The notes beneath the pieces are model-generated. The model did no database searches. It was given only the letters and a program-made list of their open reading frames with translations, and was not told where the DNA came from. 64,000 bases of DNA from Prauserella shujinwangii (lineage in GTDB: Bacteria; Actinomycetota; Actinomycetes; Mycobacteriales; Pseudonocardiaceae): contig NZ_PVNH01000008.1 of NCBI RefSeq assembly GCF_003001955.1, positions 248,001 through 312,000 of the forward strand. Direction: 5' to 3'. Shown here piece after piece: positions 25,639 through 36,661 of the stretch. The translations under genes and the position numbers were made by a program. The number at the start of each line of letters is the position of its first letter. Within the stretch, counting starts at the first letter, position 1.

Positions 25639-26129
25639 GAGCCGGCTCCCCTCGCGATCGCCGCGTTCCGCGCGTCGAGCCAGCCCTGCAGGATCTCCAC
25701 GGCGGCGGCCTGGTCCACCACCGCTCGCTGCTTGCGGCCGCGGACGCCCCGCTGGGACAGCATCCGGCTCGCGCTCACCGTGGTGAGCCGCTCGTCGGCC
25801 AGCCGCACCGGCACCGGGACGATGCGCTCCGCCACCCGCCGGGCGTAGTCGCTCGCGGTCGTGGCGGCCGCACCGTGCCGGTCCGCCAGCGTCCTCGGCA
25901 GTCCCACGATCACCTCGACCACCTCGTGCTCAACGACGAGCCGGGCCAACTCATGGACGTCACTGTCGTTGTCCGCATCACGCGACAGCGTAGCGAGCGG
26001 CGTGGCGAGGATCGGCGCCGGATCGCTCAGCGCGACCCCGACCCGGACAGAACCGACATCGATGCCCAATCGCCGGCCGGCCCCGGGGTCGTCCGCCCCG
26101 GGCCGGTCCGGCTTCGCCGCGTCGCTCAC
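25635..26129 (-). CDS. ruvX: Putative pre-16S rRNA nuclease / Holliday junction resolvase YqgF
   Basis: 164 residues. RNase H-like fold motifs in order: [38 protein letters not shown] and [10 protein letters not shown]. It is implicated in 16S 5' maturation. It overlaps alaS and mltG by 4 bp at both ends, so it is fully embedded in the operon. Confidence 0.94.
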   Translation of the reverse strand: MSDAAKPDRPGADDPGAGRRLGIDVGSVRVGVALSDPAPILATPLATLSRDADNDSDVHELARLVVEHEVVEVIVGLPRTLADRHGAAATTASDYARRVAERIVPVPVRLADERLTTVSASRMLSQRGVRGRKQRAVVDQAAAVEILQGWLDARNAAIARGAGS

Positions 26130-28795
26130 CCCGTGGGCGCGGCGCCGACCGCGGCCCGCAGCGCGGTGATGGCCTGGTCGATTCCGCCCGGTTTGCTGCC
26201 GCCGCCCTGTGCCATGTCCGGCTTGCCGCCGCCGCGGCCACCGACGGCCTCGGCGAAGGCGGGCACCAGCTTGCCCGCGGCGAGCCCGCGGTCCCGCGCG
26301 GCCGCGGTGGTGGCCACGACGAAGCTCAGCTTCTCGCCGGACGGCGCGAACAACGCCACCACACCTGGCCGCGAGCCGAGCCGGTTGCGGACCTCACCGG
26401 CCAGCGCCCGCAGACCGGACGCGTCGACGCCCTCGGCGATCCGCTCGGCGACGAGCGCGATCCCGCCCACGTCCTGTGCCTTGTCGGCCAGCGAGCCGGC
26501 GGACGACAGCACCTGCTGCACCCGCAGCTGCTCGATCTCCCGCTCGGCGTTGCGCAGCCGGGTGACCATGTCGTCGATCCGGGACGGCAGCTGCTCGGTG
26601 GGCACCTTGAGCGTGTTCGCCAGCTGCGACACCAGCAGTTGCTCCTTGCGGACGTACCGCAGCGCGTCCTGCCCGACGAGCGCCTCGACCCGGTGCACGC
26701 CGGAGCCGATCGACGAGTCGCCGACCAGCTTCACGAGGCCGAGCTGGCCGATGCGCTCGACGTGGGTGCCACCGCAGAGCTCGCGCGAGTAGTCGCCCAT
26801 GTCGACCACCCGGACGTCGTTGCCGTACTTCTCGCCGAACAGGGCGATCGCGCCCATCTCGAGCGCCTTGTCCTTGGTCGTGGTGTAGGCCTGCACCTCG
26901 ACGTCGGTCTGCAGGTAGTCGTTGACCTCCTCCTCGACCTCGGTGAGCACGTCGGCCGACACCGCACCGGGGGTGGTGAAGTCGAACCGCATGCGTCCCG
27001 GCGAGTTCAGCGATCCGGCCTGGGCGGCGCGCCTGCCGTACGCGCCGCGCACCGCGGCGTGCACGAGGTGGGTGGCGGAGTGCGAGCGCGCGATCGACGC
27101 GCGCCGGGTGGCGTCGACCGACGCGGTGAGCTCGGTGTCGAGGCCCACCTCACCGGCGAGCACCTCGACGCGGTGCACGAACAGGCCGGGCACCAGCTTC
27201 TGCACGTCGTGCACCCGCAGCTCGACCCCGTGCCCGAGCAGAACGCCGGTGTCGGCGATCTGGCCACCGCTCTCCGCGTAGAACGGCGTGCGGTCGAGGA
27301 TCAGCTCCGCCTTGCCGCCCTCGCGGACGCTGCGCACCGGCTCCCCGCCCGACAGCAGCCCGATCACCCTGGCCGTGGCCTGCAGGTCCGTGTAGCCGAG
27401 GAACTGGGTCTCGCCGTGGTCCTCGAGCAGCTGCCGGTACACCGAAAGGTCGCCGTGCCCCGCCTTGCGGGCGGCGGCGTCGGCCTTGGCCCGCTGCCGC
27501 TGCTCCTCCATGAGGGTCCGGAAGCCGTCCTCGTCGACGGACAGGCCCTGCTCGGCCGCCATCTCGAGGGTCAGGTCGATCGGGAACCCGTAGGTGTCGT
27601 GCAGCTGGAACGCCTTGTCCCCGGCCAGCACGGAACCGCCGGAGCGTTTGGTCTCCTCGGCGGCGAGGTCGAAGATCTTCGACCCGCTGGTGAGCGTGGC
27701 GAGGAACGTCTCCTCCTCCGCACGCATCACGTCGCTGATCCGGTCGAAGTCGCGCGCGATCTCCGGGTACGACGGCGCCATCGCGTCGCGCACGACCGCG
27801 GCGAACTCCGGCAGGACCGGTTCGTGCACGCCGAGCAGCCGCACGGAACGCACGATCCGGCGCAGCAGCCTGCGCAGCACGTAGCCACGGGCCTCGTTGC
27901 CGGGGGTGACGCCGTCGCCGATCAGCATCACCCCGGACCTGGCGTGGTCGGCGATGACCCGGAACCGGACATCGTCGGCGTGGTCGGTGCCGTAGCGGCG
28001 GCCGGAGAACTCCTCCGCCCTGCTGATGACCGGGCGGACCAGGTCGGTCTCGTAGACGTTGGCCACGCCCTGCAGCAGGTAGGCCACGCGCTCGACGCCC
28101 ATGCCGGTGTCGATGTTCTTCTTCGGCAGCTCGCCGACCGGCGGGTGGCCTTCCTTCGGGCTGAGCTCGCCACGCTCGTCCTGCATGAAGACGAGGTTCC
28201 AGATCTCCAGGTAGCGGTCCTCGTCGACGACGGGCCCGCCTTCCCGGCCGTACTCCGGGCCGCGGTCGTAGTAGATCTCCGAGCATGGACCGCCGGGGCC
28301 GGGCACGCCCATGTCCCAGTAGTTGTCCTTGCCGCCGCGCGACTGGATCCGCTCGGACGGGATGCCCGCGATCTCCCGCCACAACCCGGCGGCCTCGGAG
28401 TCGTTCTCGTAGACGGTCACCCAGATGCGGTCCGGGTCGAAGCCGAAGCCACCCGCGTCCTGCGCGGTGGTGATCAGCTCCCAGGCCCGCTCGATGGCGC
28501 CTTCCTTGAAGTAGTCGCCGAACGAGAAGTTGCCCGCCATCTGGAAGAACGTGTTGTGCCGCGTGGTCTTGCCGACCTCGTCGATGTCGCCGGTGCGCAC
28601 GCACTTCTGCACGCTCGTCGCCCGCGGGTAGGGCGGTGGCACCTCGCCCAGGAAGTAGGGCTTGAACTGCACCATGCCCGCGTTGACGAACAGCAGGGTG
28701 GGGTCGTCCAGGATCAGCGAGGCGCTGGGCACCTTGGTGTGCCCGTGCTTCTCGAAGTAGTCCAGGAAGCGCTTGTTGATCTCGTGAGTTTCCAC
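26126..28795 (-). CDS. alaS: Alanyl-tRNA synthetase
   Basis: 889 residues, full length. Class II catalytic core at the N-terminus ([37 protein letters not shown]), editing domain with zinc ligands HSATH (about 570) and CGGTH (about 675), and a C-terminal C-Ala domain ending in a [12 protein letters not shown] loop. It charges tRNA-Ala. GTG start preceded by AAGGAAG. The 100-bp gap to the next upstream gene holds an imperfect GC-rich hairpin but no T-box that I can see. Confidence 0.98.
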   Translation of the reverse strand: METHEINKRFLDYFEKHGHTKVPSASLILDDPTLLFVNAGMVQFKPYFLGEVPPPYPRATSVQKCVRTGDIDEVGKTTRHNTFFQMAGNFSFGDYFKEGAIERAWELITTAQDAGGFGFDPDRIWVTVYENDSEAAGLWREIAGIPSERIQSRGGKDNYWDMGVPGPGGPCSEIYYDRGPEYGREGGPVVDEDRYLEIWNLVFMQDERGELSPKEGHPPVGELPKKNIDTGMGVERVAYLLQGVANVYETDLVRPVISRAEEFSGRRYGTDHADDVRFRVIADHARSGVMLIGDGVTPGNEARGYVLRRLLRRIVRSVRLLGVHEPVLPEFAAVVRDAMAPSYPEIARDFDRISDVMRAEEETFLATLTSGSKIFDLAAEETKRSGGSVLAGDKAFQLHDTYGFPIDLTLEMAAEQGLSVDEDGFRTLMEEQRQRAKADAAARKAGHGDLSVYRQLLEDHGETQFLGYTDLQATARVIGLLSGGEPVRSVREGGKAELILDRTPFYAESGGQIADTGVLLGHGVELRVHDVQKLVPGLFVHRVEVLAGEVGLDTELTASVDATRRASIARSHSATHLVHAAVRGAYGRRAAQAGSLNSPGRMRFDFTTPGAVSADVLTEVEEEVNDYLQTDVEVQAYTTTKDKALEMGAIALFGEKYGNDVRVVDMGDYSRELCGGTHVERIGQLGLVKLVGDSSIGSGVHRVEALVGQDALRYVRKEQLLVSQLANTLKVPTEQLPSRIDDMVTRLRNAEREIEQLRVQQVLSSAGSLADKAQDVGGIALVAERIAEGVDASGLRALAGEVRNRLGSRPGVVALFAPSGEKLSFVVATTAAARDRGLAAGKLVPAFAEAVGGRGGGKPDMAQGGGSKPGGIDQAITALRAAVGAAPTG

Positions 28796-28895
28796 TGGTC
28801 TTCCTTGTGGTGGGGCCTGGCGGCACGTGCTCGTGCGCCGGGCCGGGGTTCGGGGACGGCCACTGCGGCGGAGGGCGCGCGGCGCTGAGTCCTGC

Positions 28896-29213
28896 TCAGC
28901 CCTCCGCCCGGCGCGCTCGCCGAGCCTGCGCGGTCGCCGCGTGCCTGCCCGCGGACGCGTCCCGCCGGGCCACCGTGCGGCGGGCGATCCCGGAGCGCTG
29001 CTCCACCACGTCGTTCAGCTCCTGCTCCCGCTCGGTCATGCCGGCCCGGACGTCCGCACCGAACGCGCCCAGGGCCCCGGCCAGCTCGCTGATGGCCTCT
29101 CCCAGGTTCGAGGCTAACCCCGCGGGACTTGCTTGACGAGCGGTTTCGGTCGCCTTGCGGGACAGGGCCACGCCCGCGGCGACGCCGACGCCGAGCCAGA
29201 ACAGCCGCCTCAT
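28896..29213 (-). CDS. Small membrane-anchored protein (DUF6167-like)
   Basis: 105 residues. A short N-terminal helix ([15 protein letters not shown]) is followed by a helical, Ala-rich segment and a basic tail ([15 protein letters not shown]). I recall this family as DUF6167, found between alaS and a DUF948 protein in actinobacteria. ATG at 29213 overlaps the DUF948 stop (ATGA). Function unknown. Confidence 0.75.
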   Translation of the reverse strand: MRRLFWLGVGVAAGVALSRKATETARQASPAGLASNLGEAISELAGALGAFGADVRAGMTEREQELNDVVEQRSGIARRTVARRDASAGRHAATAQARRARRAEG

Positions 29214-29617
29214 CGGCGGCCGCCCTTCAGCCCGCGGCGCGTGTGCTTGCCGCTGTCGCCCGCGTCCTTCCTGCGCCGCGCCCGGACCGCCTTGCCGATG
29301 CCGTACGACAACGCGGCGGTCTTGACGAGCGGGCCGCCGAGCGTCGCGGTGAACACCGACGACAGCGCCGACACGTTGCCGGTCACCGTCTGCGCGTTGG
29401 CCGTGATGCCGTCCACCCGCTGCAGCTGGGTGTTGACATGCGTGATCGTGTCGTTCGCCCCGTGCAGCAGCGGGTCGGTGTTCTCGTGCGCCTTGCGGAT
29501 CGCGATCGTCGCCTCGTCGAGGGTGCGACCGAGCTTGATCAACGGGATCGCCAGCAACAACACCAGCAGCACGAAGGCGCCTGCGGCGATCAGCGCGGCG
29601 ATCTGCCCTGCCGACAC
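29210..29617 (-). CDS. DUF948 family membrane protein
   Basis: 135 residues. One N-terminal transmembrane helix (IAALIAAGAFVLLVLLLAIPLI) is followed by a methyl-accepting-protein-like coiled-coil region (TLDEATIAIRKAHENTDPLL...) and a basic C-terminus. It matches the DUF948 family. GTG start with GGAGGAGGG upstream. It is coupled to the DUF6167-like gene and precedes alaS, a conserved context. Confidence 0.82.
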   Translation of the reverse strand: MSAGQIAALIAAGAFVLLVLLLAIPLIKLGRTLDEATIAIRKAHENTDPLLHGANDTITHVNTQLQRVDGITANAQTVTGNVSALSSVFTATLGGPLVKTAALSYGIGKAVRARRRKDAGDSGKHTRRGLKGGRR

Positions 29618-29736
29618 GTTCCCTCCTCCAACTCCGGCGGCGCGATTGCCGGTCAGGCTACCGCGCGCGCCCTTTCCCGGCCGGGCGACCCTGGATTGCC
29701 GTCACCCGGCGCCCACCACCGGCCACGCCGGGCAGG

Positions 29737-31125
29737 TCACGCGCGCTCCTCGCGCTCGGTCTCGCCGCGGATCGTGCGCCGCAGCCGGGGTACCCGCTCG
29801 GCGAGGGTCCGCTCCGTCCCGCGCTGGGTCGGGTGGTAGTAGTCCCGGCCGACCAGTTCGTCGGGTGGGTACTGCTGGGGCAGCACGCCTTCCGGCACGT
29901 CGTGCGGGTAGCGGTAGCCCCGCGCGTTGCCGAGCGCGGCCGCACCCGCGTAGTGCCCGTCGCGCAGGTGCGGCGGCACCGTGCCGATCCGGCCCGCCCG
30001 GACGTCGGCGAGCGCGTTGTCGATGGCGGTGATGACGGCGTTGGACTTGGGCGCCGTGGCCAGGTGCACGGTGGCCTGCGCGAGCGCCAGCCTGCCCTCG
30101 GGCATGCCGATGAACTGGACGGCGTGGGCGGCGGCGACGGCGGACTGCAGCGCCGTCGGGTCGGCCATCCCGACGTCCTCGCTCGCGTGCACGACGAGCC
30201 TGCGGGCGAGGAACCGCGGGTCCTCCCCCGCCTCGATCATGCGCGCGAGGTAGTGCAGTGCCGCGTCCACGTCCGAACCGCGGATCGACTTGATGAACGC
30301 GCTGATGACGTCGTAGTGCTGGTCCCCGTCCCGGTCGTACCTGACCGCCGCCTTGTCCACTGTGGACTCGACGGTGCCGAGCCCGATCTCGCGGTGCGCG
30401 GTGGCCGCCGCCGCGTCGGCCGCCGCCTCCAGCGCCGTGAGCGCGCGCCGGGCGTCGCCGGACGCGAGGCGCACCAGGTGGTCCTCGGCCTCGGCGGTGA
30501 GCGTGAACGCGCCGGCGAGGCCCCGCTCGTCGGCGAGCGCCCGGTGGACGAGGTCCCGCACGTCGTCGTCGGTCAGCGGGCGCAGCTGCAGCACGAGCGA
30601 GCGCGACAGCAGCGGGGACACCACCGAGAACGACGGGTTCTCGGTGGTCGCGGCGACGAGCAGGACCGTGCGGTCCTCCACGGCGCCGAGCAGCGCGTCC
30701 TGCTGGGTCTTGGAGAACCGGTGCACCTCGTCGATGAACAGCACCGTGTTCTCGGCGTTGTACCGGCGGCGCCGCCGGGCCTCCTCGATCACACCGCGCA
30801 CCTCCTTCACCCCCGCGGACAGCGCGGAGAGCGCGACGAAGCGGCGGCCGGTCGCCGTGGACACCAGGTTGGCGAGCGTCGTCTTGCCGGTGCCGGGCGG
30901 ACCGTAGAGCAACACGGACGCGGGTGCGGCGCCCTCGACGAGCCTGCGCAGCGGCGCGCCCTCACCCAGCAGGTGCTGCTGGCCGACGACCTCGTCGAGG
31001 GTCCGGGGTCGCATCCGCACGGCCAGCGGCGAGCCGGGCGGGACGGGGGCGGGTCCCGCGTCCCGCACCGGCTCCGGCGGGGGCGCCACGTCCGGGTTCA
31101 CCGTGAAGAGTTCGTCCTGGTGCAC
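29737..31125 (-). CDS. rarA: Replication-associated recombination protein A (AAA+ ATPase)
   Basis: 462 residues. Walker [13 protein letters not shown] (about 75), Walker [11 protein letters not shown] (about 128), sensor 1 [10 protein letters not shown] and the C-terminal tetramerisation domain ([20 protein letters not shown]) define RarA/MgsA. It acts at stalled forks with SSB and RecA-linked repair. A TACCGT element 6 nt before the GTG suggests leaderless transcription. Confidence 0.95.
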   Translation of the reverse strand: MHQDELFTVNPDVAPPPEPVRDAGPAPVPPGSPLAVRMRPRTLDEVVGQQHLLGEGAPLRRLVEGAAPASVLLYGPPGTGKTTLANLVSTATGRRFVALSALSAGVKEVRGVIEEARRRRRYNAENTVLFIDEVHRFSKTQQDALLGAVEDRTVLLVAATTENPSFSVVSPLLSRSLVLQLRPLTDDDVRDLVHRALADERGLAGAFTLTAEAEDHLVRLASGDARRALTALEAAADAAAATAHREIGLGTVESTVDKAAVRYDRDGDQHYDVISAFIKSIRGSDVDAALHYLARMIEAGEDPRFLARRLVVHASEDVGMADPTALQSAVAAAHAVQFIGMPEGRLALAQATVHLATAPKSNAVITAIDNALADVRAGRIGTVPPHLRDGHYAGAAALGNARGYRYPHDVPEGVLPQQYPPDELVGRDYYHPTQRGTERTLAERVPRLRRTIRGETEREERA

Positions 31126-31255
31126 ACCTCGACGGTAGCCGGAGGCGCCGACAGGGAGCCCGTCGGCGCCGCCAGCGCGGGTGGAATGTCATGAGCCACT
31201 CAGGACGGCTCGCGGCCAGGGTTCGCGTGCCGGGCGGCGGGGACGGCTGGCGCGG

Positions 31256-32173
31256 TCAGAGGCCCGCGGGCGCGGGAAGCTCGGCCTGACCGGGGATCCG
31301 CTGCTCGTCGGGGAGTTCCCGCGCCGGGGCGGGGGTGGCCTGCCGCTGCCCGGCCCCGGTCAGCCGGGCCCGTTCCGCCGCGGCGCGCAGCATGATGCCC
31401 GCCGCGTACGGCACGAGGTCGCGGCCGCGCCGGTACAGCCACGGCACGCCCTTGCTCACCAGCCAGGCGACATGGTCGGCGGTGGTCGCGGCCGCCCCGC
31501 CGGAACAGCTGAGGCTCACCGGAGCGGGCACCCGGTAGCCGGCGTCGGCGAGGAGCGCGGTGACGCCCCGGGCGAGCATTCGGTGCCCCAGCTCCGACGG
31601 GTGCAGCCGGTCCACGCTCCACGCCCGCAGCTCGTAGGCGCCCGGCACGGCACCCAGATCGAGGCAGGGCACGCCGTGCCGTGCGACGACGGTGTCGACG
31701 GCGGCGTTGAGGGCGTCGATGCGGGTCCGCAGCGCGCGGCGGAGCGGTCCGGGCAGCCGGAACACCCGGCCGTGGTCGTGGAAGCGGACGGTGACGGTCA
31801 GCGTGCCCGCGGCGGCCAGTTCGGTCACCACGTGGCCGAGGTCGGCCGCCACCGCGGCGGGGTCGAAGTCCGAGCGCAGGGTGTCGTTCATTCCCGCGAT
31901 CACCACGGCCGCGTCGGCGCGGTGCGCGAGCGCGGCGGGCAGCTGTTCGGTGCGCACGCAGCGCATGCGCGCGCCGGTGAAGGAGCAGTTGAGGTAGCCG
32001 TCCGGGGCGATCCCCAGCGCACCGGCGACCAGTGGGCCGACCCCGCGCCAGCGACCGTCCGGAAGCGGGTCGCCGAGGCCGACGGCCGTGGAGTCGCCGA
32101 GCACGGCCAGCCTGCGCGCCGTGATCGCGGTGTCCGGGATTCCCGCGCTGTCGTCGCTCACGGCTGACACCAT
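31256..32173 (-). CDS. SGNH/GDSL-type esterase
   Basis: 305 residues. The nucleophile motif LAVLGDSTAVGLGD (Ser28), the block Asn in VVIAGMNDTL and the catalytic DxxH in VDRLHPSELGH fit an SGNH hydrolase. No signal peptide; the C-terminal 90 residues are basic then Pro/Ala-rich and outside the catalytic fold. ATG at 32173 is the first in-frame ATG; no strong ribosome-binding site. It might deacylate a lipid or glycan, the substrate being unknown. Confidence 0.85.
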   Translation of the reverse strand: MVSAVSDDSAGIPDTAITARRLAVLGDSTAVGLGDPLPDGRWRGVGPLVAGALGIAPDGYLNCSFTGARMRCVRTEQLPAALAHRADAAVVIAGMNDTLRSDFDPAAVAADLGHVVTELAAAGTLTVTVRFHDHGRVFRLPGPLRRALRTRIDALNAAVDTVVARHGVPCLDLGAVPGAYELRAWSVDRLHPSELGHRMLARGVTALLADAGYRVPAPVSLSCSGGAAATTADHVAWLVSKGVPWLYRRGRDLVPYAAGIMLRAAAERARLTGAGQRQATPAPARELPDEQRIPGQAELPAPAGL

Positions 32174-32255
32174 GGGCCATCCGGGCTCCCCCACGATGAT
32201 GCCCGGGTAACGCCGAGCGGACGGCGCGGGGAATGGTCGGTGCCGCGCGCCGCGG

Positions 32256-33482
32256 CTACCGGAACGCCGGGTAGAGCGCCAGCTCCAGGCCGGGCCCGAA
32301 GCGCGCGTCGAGCGCCGCCGCGACGGCGGCGGCGTGCTCGGCCACGTCGGCGTCACCGTCCCGCTCGGCGTGCACGGACAGCTCGCGCCACCGGGTGACG
32401 AGGGCGGCGGGCCTGCTCGTGCGGGCGGCCTCCCGGACGCCGGCCAGGGTGGGCAGCAGCTCCCACGTGGTCAGCCACACCAGCAGCAGCTCCGCGTCGA
32501 GCAGGTGCGCCGACAGCTCGTCGTCGTCGGCCAGGGCAGGCCACAGCTCCGCGACCTCGGCCCGCCACGCCGCCACCATCGCCTCGCTCATGCCGGGCGG
32601 CAGGGCGAGCGCGCCGGGGCTGGTCGCGAACGGCACCCGCAGGTGCGCGGCGTCGACGAGGGCGCTGCGCACGCGGCCGCGCTCGAAGTCGAGGAACCGG
32701 ACGCCCTCGGCCGTGACCAGGTTGTTGTCGGGCCACAGGTCGACGGGGCTGAACGCCCGGTAGGACGCCGAGCGGGACTGCTCGGCGGCGCGTTCGGCGG
32801 CGGCCCTCGCCGGTTCGGAGGTGGTGACGCCGAGGGTCTCCTGCAGCAGGGTCGGCAGCTGCGCGCACGCGACGACCGGGGTGGTGTCGGTGCTGTCGCC
32901 GACGCCCGTCCTGCTGCCCGAGCCCTCCACGTTCCTGGCGCGGCCCCCGAGCCTGCGCAGCAGCGCGTTGAAGTCGGCCTCCCGGCTGGCGGTGCTGAAG
33001 TGCAGCCTGCCGAGCGAGCGGGCCCAGGACAGCAGCGCCGTCTCCGCGGCCCGCGCGTCGGAGCCGCACAGCTTGTCCTCCAGCGTCGGCGCGCGGCCGA
33101 GGTCCTCGATCACCAGCACGCGCTGCCCGGCGTCGTGGGCGAGCAGCTCGGGGCAGGTGCGGTCGTCCGGCGGCAGCGCGGTGAACAGCTGGTAGCTGGC
33201 CGCTTCCTGCGCGAACGGGTCGGCCTCACCGGCCCCCGGCGCGCCGGGGTAGTGCTTGATGACCAGCGTGCGCGGCAGCGCGAACGGGGACGAGGAGACC
33301 CTGGCCCTGACCACGACGGCGGGCCCGCTGCCGGCGAGCTCCTCGGCGTCCACGAGCGTGATCGCGCTGCCGAAACGGTGCGCGAGCACCGACTCGGCAG
33401 CGGCCACCGCAGCCTCGATTGCCAGAAGTTCCTCTCCCGCCCCGACGGTCGAATCGTCGGTAGAGGAGGCGTCCACTGTCAT
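32256..33482 (-). CDS. Kinase-fold (APH-like) phosphotransferase
   Basis: 408 residues. RTLVIKHYPG (ATP-binding Lys), VLVIEDLGRAPTLED, and the catalytic-loop equivalent SPVDLWPDNNLV followed by RFLDFERG (DFG-like Asp) show an aminoglycoside/choline-kinase-type fold. The usual His of HxDxxxxN is Val here, but the catalytic Asp and Asn remain. ATG at 33482 was preferred to the longer frame. It follows the SGNH gene in the 3' direction on the same strand with 82 bp between them. Confidence 0.72.
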   Translation of the reverse strand: MTVDASSTDDSTVGAGEELLAIEAAVAAAESVLAHRFGSAITLVDAEELAGSGPAVVVRARVSSSPFALPRTLVIKHYPGAPGAGEADPFAQEAASYQLFTALPPDDRTCPELLAHDAGQRVLVIEDLGRAPTLEDKLCGSDARAAETALLSWARSLGRLHFSTASREADFNALLRRLGGRARNVEGSGSRTGVGDSTDTTPVVACAQLPTLLQETLGVTTSEPARAAAERAAEQSRSASYRAFSPVDLWPDNNLVTAEGVRFLDFERGRVRSALVDAAHLRVPFATSPGALALPPGMSEAMVAAWRAEVAELWPALADDDELSAHLLDAELLLVWLTTWELLPTLAGVREAARTSRPAALVTRWRELSVHAERDGDADVAEHAAAVAAALDARFGPGLELALYPAFR

Positions 33483-33587
33483 TGTTCTCGACCCTACTAG
33501 CGAGCAAGCAACGAAGACCACCACCAGTTCGGCAACCGTGACCGGTGTGTGGCCATCCTTCGATCGGTGACGGGTTGGCCGGAGCGG

Positions 33588-35363
33588 CTACGCGCGCCCC
33601 GGTGCCTTCGCCGGGGTGGCGTCGACACCGGCTTCCTTGCGCTGCGCGGCCGTGATCGGCGCGGGGGCGCCGGTGAGCGGGTCGTAGCCGCCGCCGGTCT
33701 TCGGGAACGCGATGACGTCCCGCAGGGAGTCGGCGCCCGCGAGGAGCATGACGATCCGGTCCCAGCCGAACGCGATCCCGCCGTGCGGCGGGGGCCCGTA
33801 CTGGAACGCGTCGAGCAGGAAGCCGAACTTCTCCCGCGCCTCCTCCTCGGACAGCCCCATGATCTGGAAGACCCGCTGCTGCACGTCGGCGCGGTGGATA
33901 CGGATGGAGCCGCCGCCGATCTCGTTGCCGTTGCAGACGAGGTCGTAGGCGTAGGCGAGCGCGTTGCCGGGGTCGGACTCGAACTTGTCGATCCACTCGG
34001 GCGTCGGCGACGTGAAGGCGTGGTGCAGCGCCGTCCACGTGCCGCCCCCGAGGGCGACGTCCTCGGTGTCCTCGGCGGCCTCGAACAGGGGGAAGTCGAC
34101 GACCCACACGAACGACCACTCGTCCTCGTCGATCATGCCGAGCCGGTGGGCGATCTCGACGCGGGCGGCGCCGAGCAGGGCCCGCGCGTCGTTCGGCTTG
34201 CCCGCGGCGAAGAAGACGCAGTCGCCGCGCTTCGCGCCGACGGTGGCGACCAGGTTCGCCCGCTCGTGCTCGGCGAGGTTCTTGGCGATCGGGCCGCCGA
34301 GCGTGCCGTCCTCGCCGACCAGGACGTAGGCCAGGCCCTTGGCGCCGCGCTGCTTGGCCCACTCCTGCCAGGCGTCGAGCTGGCGGCGCGGCTGGTCGGC
34401 GCCGCCCGGCATGACGACCGCGCCGACGTAGGGTGCCTGGAAGACCCGGAACGGCGTGTCGGCGAAGTACTCGGTCAGCTCGGTCAGCTCCAGATCGAAG
34501 CGCAGGTCCGGCTTGTCGGTGCCGTACCTGGCCATCGCCTCGGCGTAGCCGATCCGGCGGAACGGCCGCGGGATGTCCCGGCCGACGAGCTTCCACAGCG
34601 CCGTGACGACCTCCTCGCCGAGCGCGATCACGTCGTCCTGCTCGACGAAGCTCATCTCGATGTCCAGCTGCGTGAACTCCGGCTGCCGGTCGGCGCGGAA
34701 GTCCTCGTCGCGGTAGCAGCGCGCGATCTGGTAGTAGCGCTCGAGCCCGCCGACCATCAGCAGCTGCTTGAACAGCTGCGGTGACTGCGGCAGCGCGTAC
34801 CACGAGCCGGGCCGCAGCCGCGCGGGCACCAGGAAGTCCCGCGCGCCCTCGGGGGTCGACCTGGTCATGGTGGGCGTCTCCACCTCGACGAAGCCGCGCT
34901 CGTGCAGCACGGTCCTCGCCACGCGGTTGACCTCGCTGCGCAGGCGCATCGCGTGCGCGGGGCCGCTGCGGCGCAGGTCGAGGTAGCGGTACTTCAGCCG
35001 CACCTCCTCCCCCACGTCGACGCGCTCGTCGATCGGGAAGGGCAGCACCGCCGACTCGGACAGCACCCGCACGTCGGTGACCATGACCTCGATGTCGCCG
35101 GTGGCGATCTCCGGGTTCTCGTTGCCCTCCGGCCTGCGGGCGACCTCACCGGTGACCCGGAGGCAGTACTCCGAGCGCAGGTGGTGGGCCCGCTCCGCCA
35201 TCTCCCCCTCCCGGAAGACGACCTGCGCGACGCCGGACGCGTCCCGCAGGTCGATGAAGATCACCCCGCCGTGGTCGCGCCGCCGGGCCACCCAGCCAGT
35301 GAGGGTGACGGTCTGGCCAACGTGCTCGGCACGCAGGGTGCCGGCCTCGTGAGTGCGGAGCAC
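33588..35363 (-). CDS. aspS: Aspartyl-tRNA synthetase (bacterial type)
   Basis: 591 residues. N-terminal OB domain ([21 protein letters not shown]), class II motifs including [20 protein letters not shown], the GAD insertion domain typical of bacterial enzymes, and the motif 3 region [13 protein letters not shown]. The bacterial long form may be non-discriminating (Asp/Asn) in organisms lacking asparaginyl-tRNA synthetase. GTG at 35363, GAGG about 11 nt upstream. Confidence 0.97.
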   Translation of the reverse strand: MLRTHEAGTLRAEHVGQTVTLTGWVARRRDHGGVIFIDLRDASGVAQVVFREGEMAERAHHLRSEYCLRVTGEVARRPEGNENPEIATGDIEVMVTDVRVLSESAVLPFPIDERVDVGEEVRLKYRYLDLRRSGPAHAMRLRSEVNRVARTVLHERGFVEVETPTMTRSTPEGARDFLVPARLRPGSWYALPQSPQLFKQLLMVGGLERYYQIARCYRDEDFRADRQPEFTQLDIEMSFVEQDDVIALGEEVVTALWKLVGRDIPRPFRRIGYAEAMARYGTDKPDLRFDLELTELTEYFADTPFRVFQAPYVGAVVMPGGADQPRRQLDAWQEWAKQRGAKGLAYVLVGEDGTLGGPIAKNLAEHERANLVATVGAKRGDCVFFAAGKPNDARALLGAARVEIAHRLGMIDEDEWSFVWVVDFPLFEAAEDTEDVALGGGTWTALHHAFTSPTPEWIDKFESDPGNALAYAYDLVCNGNEIGGGSIRIHRADVQQRVFQIMGLSEEEAREKFGFLLDAFQYGPPPHGGIAFGWDRIVMLLAGADSLRDVIAFPKTGGGYDPLTGAPAPITAAQRKEAGVDATPAKAPGRA

Positions 35364-35535
35364 TGTCGCAGGATCCTCTCGGAAAAGCGTGGTCGCGGTC
35401 TGGTCAGCGATTGCTCGCCCGACGGCCAAGGCTAACGAACCGGCCGGGGCCGCCCGCCACCAGGTTTCCCGCACCGCGCGGCCCTCGCAGTCCCGTGGCT
35501 CCCGCGGCTCTCCTGGCTCCCGCAGCGCGTGCGGC

Positions 35536-36600
35536 TCACAGCAGCGACAGCTGGTCGCCCTCGCGGGCCGGGCCGTCTCCGCCGCGGGCCGGTGGCATGC
35601 TGCCCGCCGGCCACCGCGCGTTCTCGTCACCGGGCACCCCGCGCCCCTCGCCTCCGGAGCGGCGGTCGAGCCCGTGCCGCCGCACGAGCGGGGCGACCCG
35701 CTCGGCCAGCGCGCGCCGGTATCCGCGATCGGCGTAGCTGCCGCCGCGGTACAGCTCCCGGTAGCGCGGCACCAGCTCCGGGCGCTCGGCTCCGAGCCAC
35801 CGGGTGAACCACTCACGGGCGCCCGGCCGCAGGTGCAGCGGGATCACGGTGACCCCGGTGGCCCCCGCACCGGCCACCGCGGCGAGCAGCCGGTCGAGCG
35901 CCTCGGTGGTGTCGGTGAGCCACGGCAGCACCGGCGCGACGAACACGCCGCACGGCAGCCCGGCGTCGGCGGCCCGCCGCACGAGGTCGAGCCGCGCCCG
36001 CGGGGTGGGCGTGCCCGGTTCGAGCCGCTGCTGCAGGTCGCGGTCGAGCAGGGCGAGCGAGACGCCGAGCCCGACGGGGACATCCGCGGCGACCGACCGC
36101 AGCAGCGGCAGGTCGCGGGTGAGCACGGTGCCCTTCGTCAGGATGGAGAACGGCGTGCCCGATCCGCCGAGGGCCTTGATGATGCCCGGCATCAGCCGGT
36201 ACCGGCCCTCCGCCCGCTGGTAGGGATCGGTGTTGGTGCCCATGGCGACGTGCTCCCTCGTCCAGCTGGGACGGCGCAGCTGGGCGGCGAGCACCTCGGG
36301 CGCGTTGACCTTCACCACCACCTGCGTGTCGAAGTCACGGCCCGGGTCGAGGTCGAGGTACGTGTGGGAACCCCGCGCGTAGCAGTACGTGCAGGCGTGG
36401 GAACACCCGCGGTACGGGTTGACCGTCCACCGGAACGGCATCCGCGACGCACCGGGCACCTTGTTGAGCACCGACCGGGCGCAGACCTCGTGGAAGGTGA
36501 CCCCGGAGAACTCGGGTGACCGCACCGAGCGCAGCAGCCCGGGCAGACCGAGCAGCGCCTGCTCGGTCTGCCCTTCGGCCCGCTGGGCATTCCACCGCAC
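35536..36600 (-). CDS. Radical SAM protein, Rv2578c / SplB-like, behind a LexA box
   Basis: 354 residues. The iron-sulfur motif Cx3Cx2C is C66-C70-C73 in [11 protein letters not shown], preceded by [10 protein letters not shown]. The fold belongs to the COG1533 'DNA repair photolyase' group that includes spore photoproduct lyase; the exact reaction is unknown. GTG at 36600 lies 7 nt after a TCGAAT -10 element, so the message is probably leaderless. A perfect SOS box sits between the -35 and -10. I recall the M. tuberculosis homologue Rv2578c as being in the LexA regulon, which fits. The C-terminal 50 residues are Arg/Gly-rich. Confidence 0.88.
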   Translation of the reverse strand: MRWNAQRAEGQTEQALLGLPGLLRSVRSPEFSGVTFHEVCARSVLNKVPGASRMPFRWTVNPYRGCSHACTYCYARGSHTYLDLDPGRDFDTQVVVKVNAPEVLAAQLRRPSWTREHVAMGTNTDPYQRAEGRYRLMPGIIKALGGSGTPFSILTKGTVLTRDLPLLRSVAADVPVGLGVSLALLDRDLQQRLEPGTPTPRARLDLVRRAADAGLPCGVFVAPVLPWLTDTTEALDRLLAAVAGAGATGVTVIPLHLRPGAREWFTRWLGAERPELVPRYRELYRGGSYADRGYRRALAERVAPLVRRHGLDRRSGGEGRGVPGDENARWPAGSMPPARGGDGPAREGDQLSLL

Positions 36601-36607
36601 ACCCACG

Positions 36608-36636
36608 ATTCGAACACACGTTCGACTCACTGTCAA
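36608..36636 (-). promoter_or_regulatory. LexA-controlled promoter of the radical SAM gene
   Basis: On the minus strand: -35 TTGACA (36636-36631), 17-nt spacer, -10 TCGAAT (36613-36608). The spacer and -10 contain the palindrome TCGAAC-N4-GTTCGA (forward 36610-36625), a perfect match to the actinobacterial SOS box. LexA bound here would block RNA polymerase directly. The predicted start coincides with the GTG at 36600. Confidence 0.82.
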
Positions 36637-36661
36637 CCGTGCCCCGCCGTGGAGCGCCGGA

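Noticed and set aside
28796-28895. T-box riboswitch before alaS
   Set aside because: The region is only 100 bp, lacks a T-box sequence and shows only an imperfect GC hairpin.
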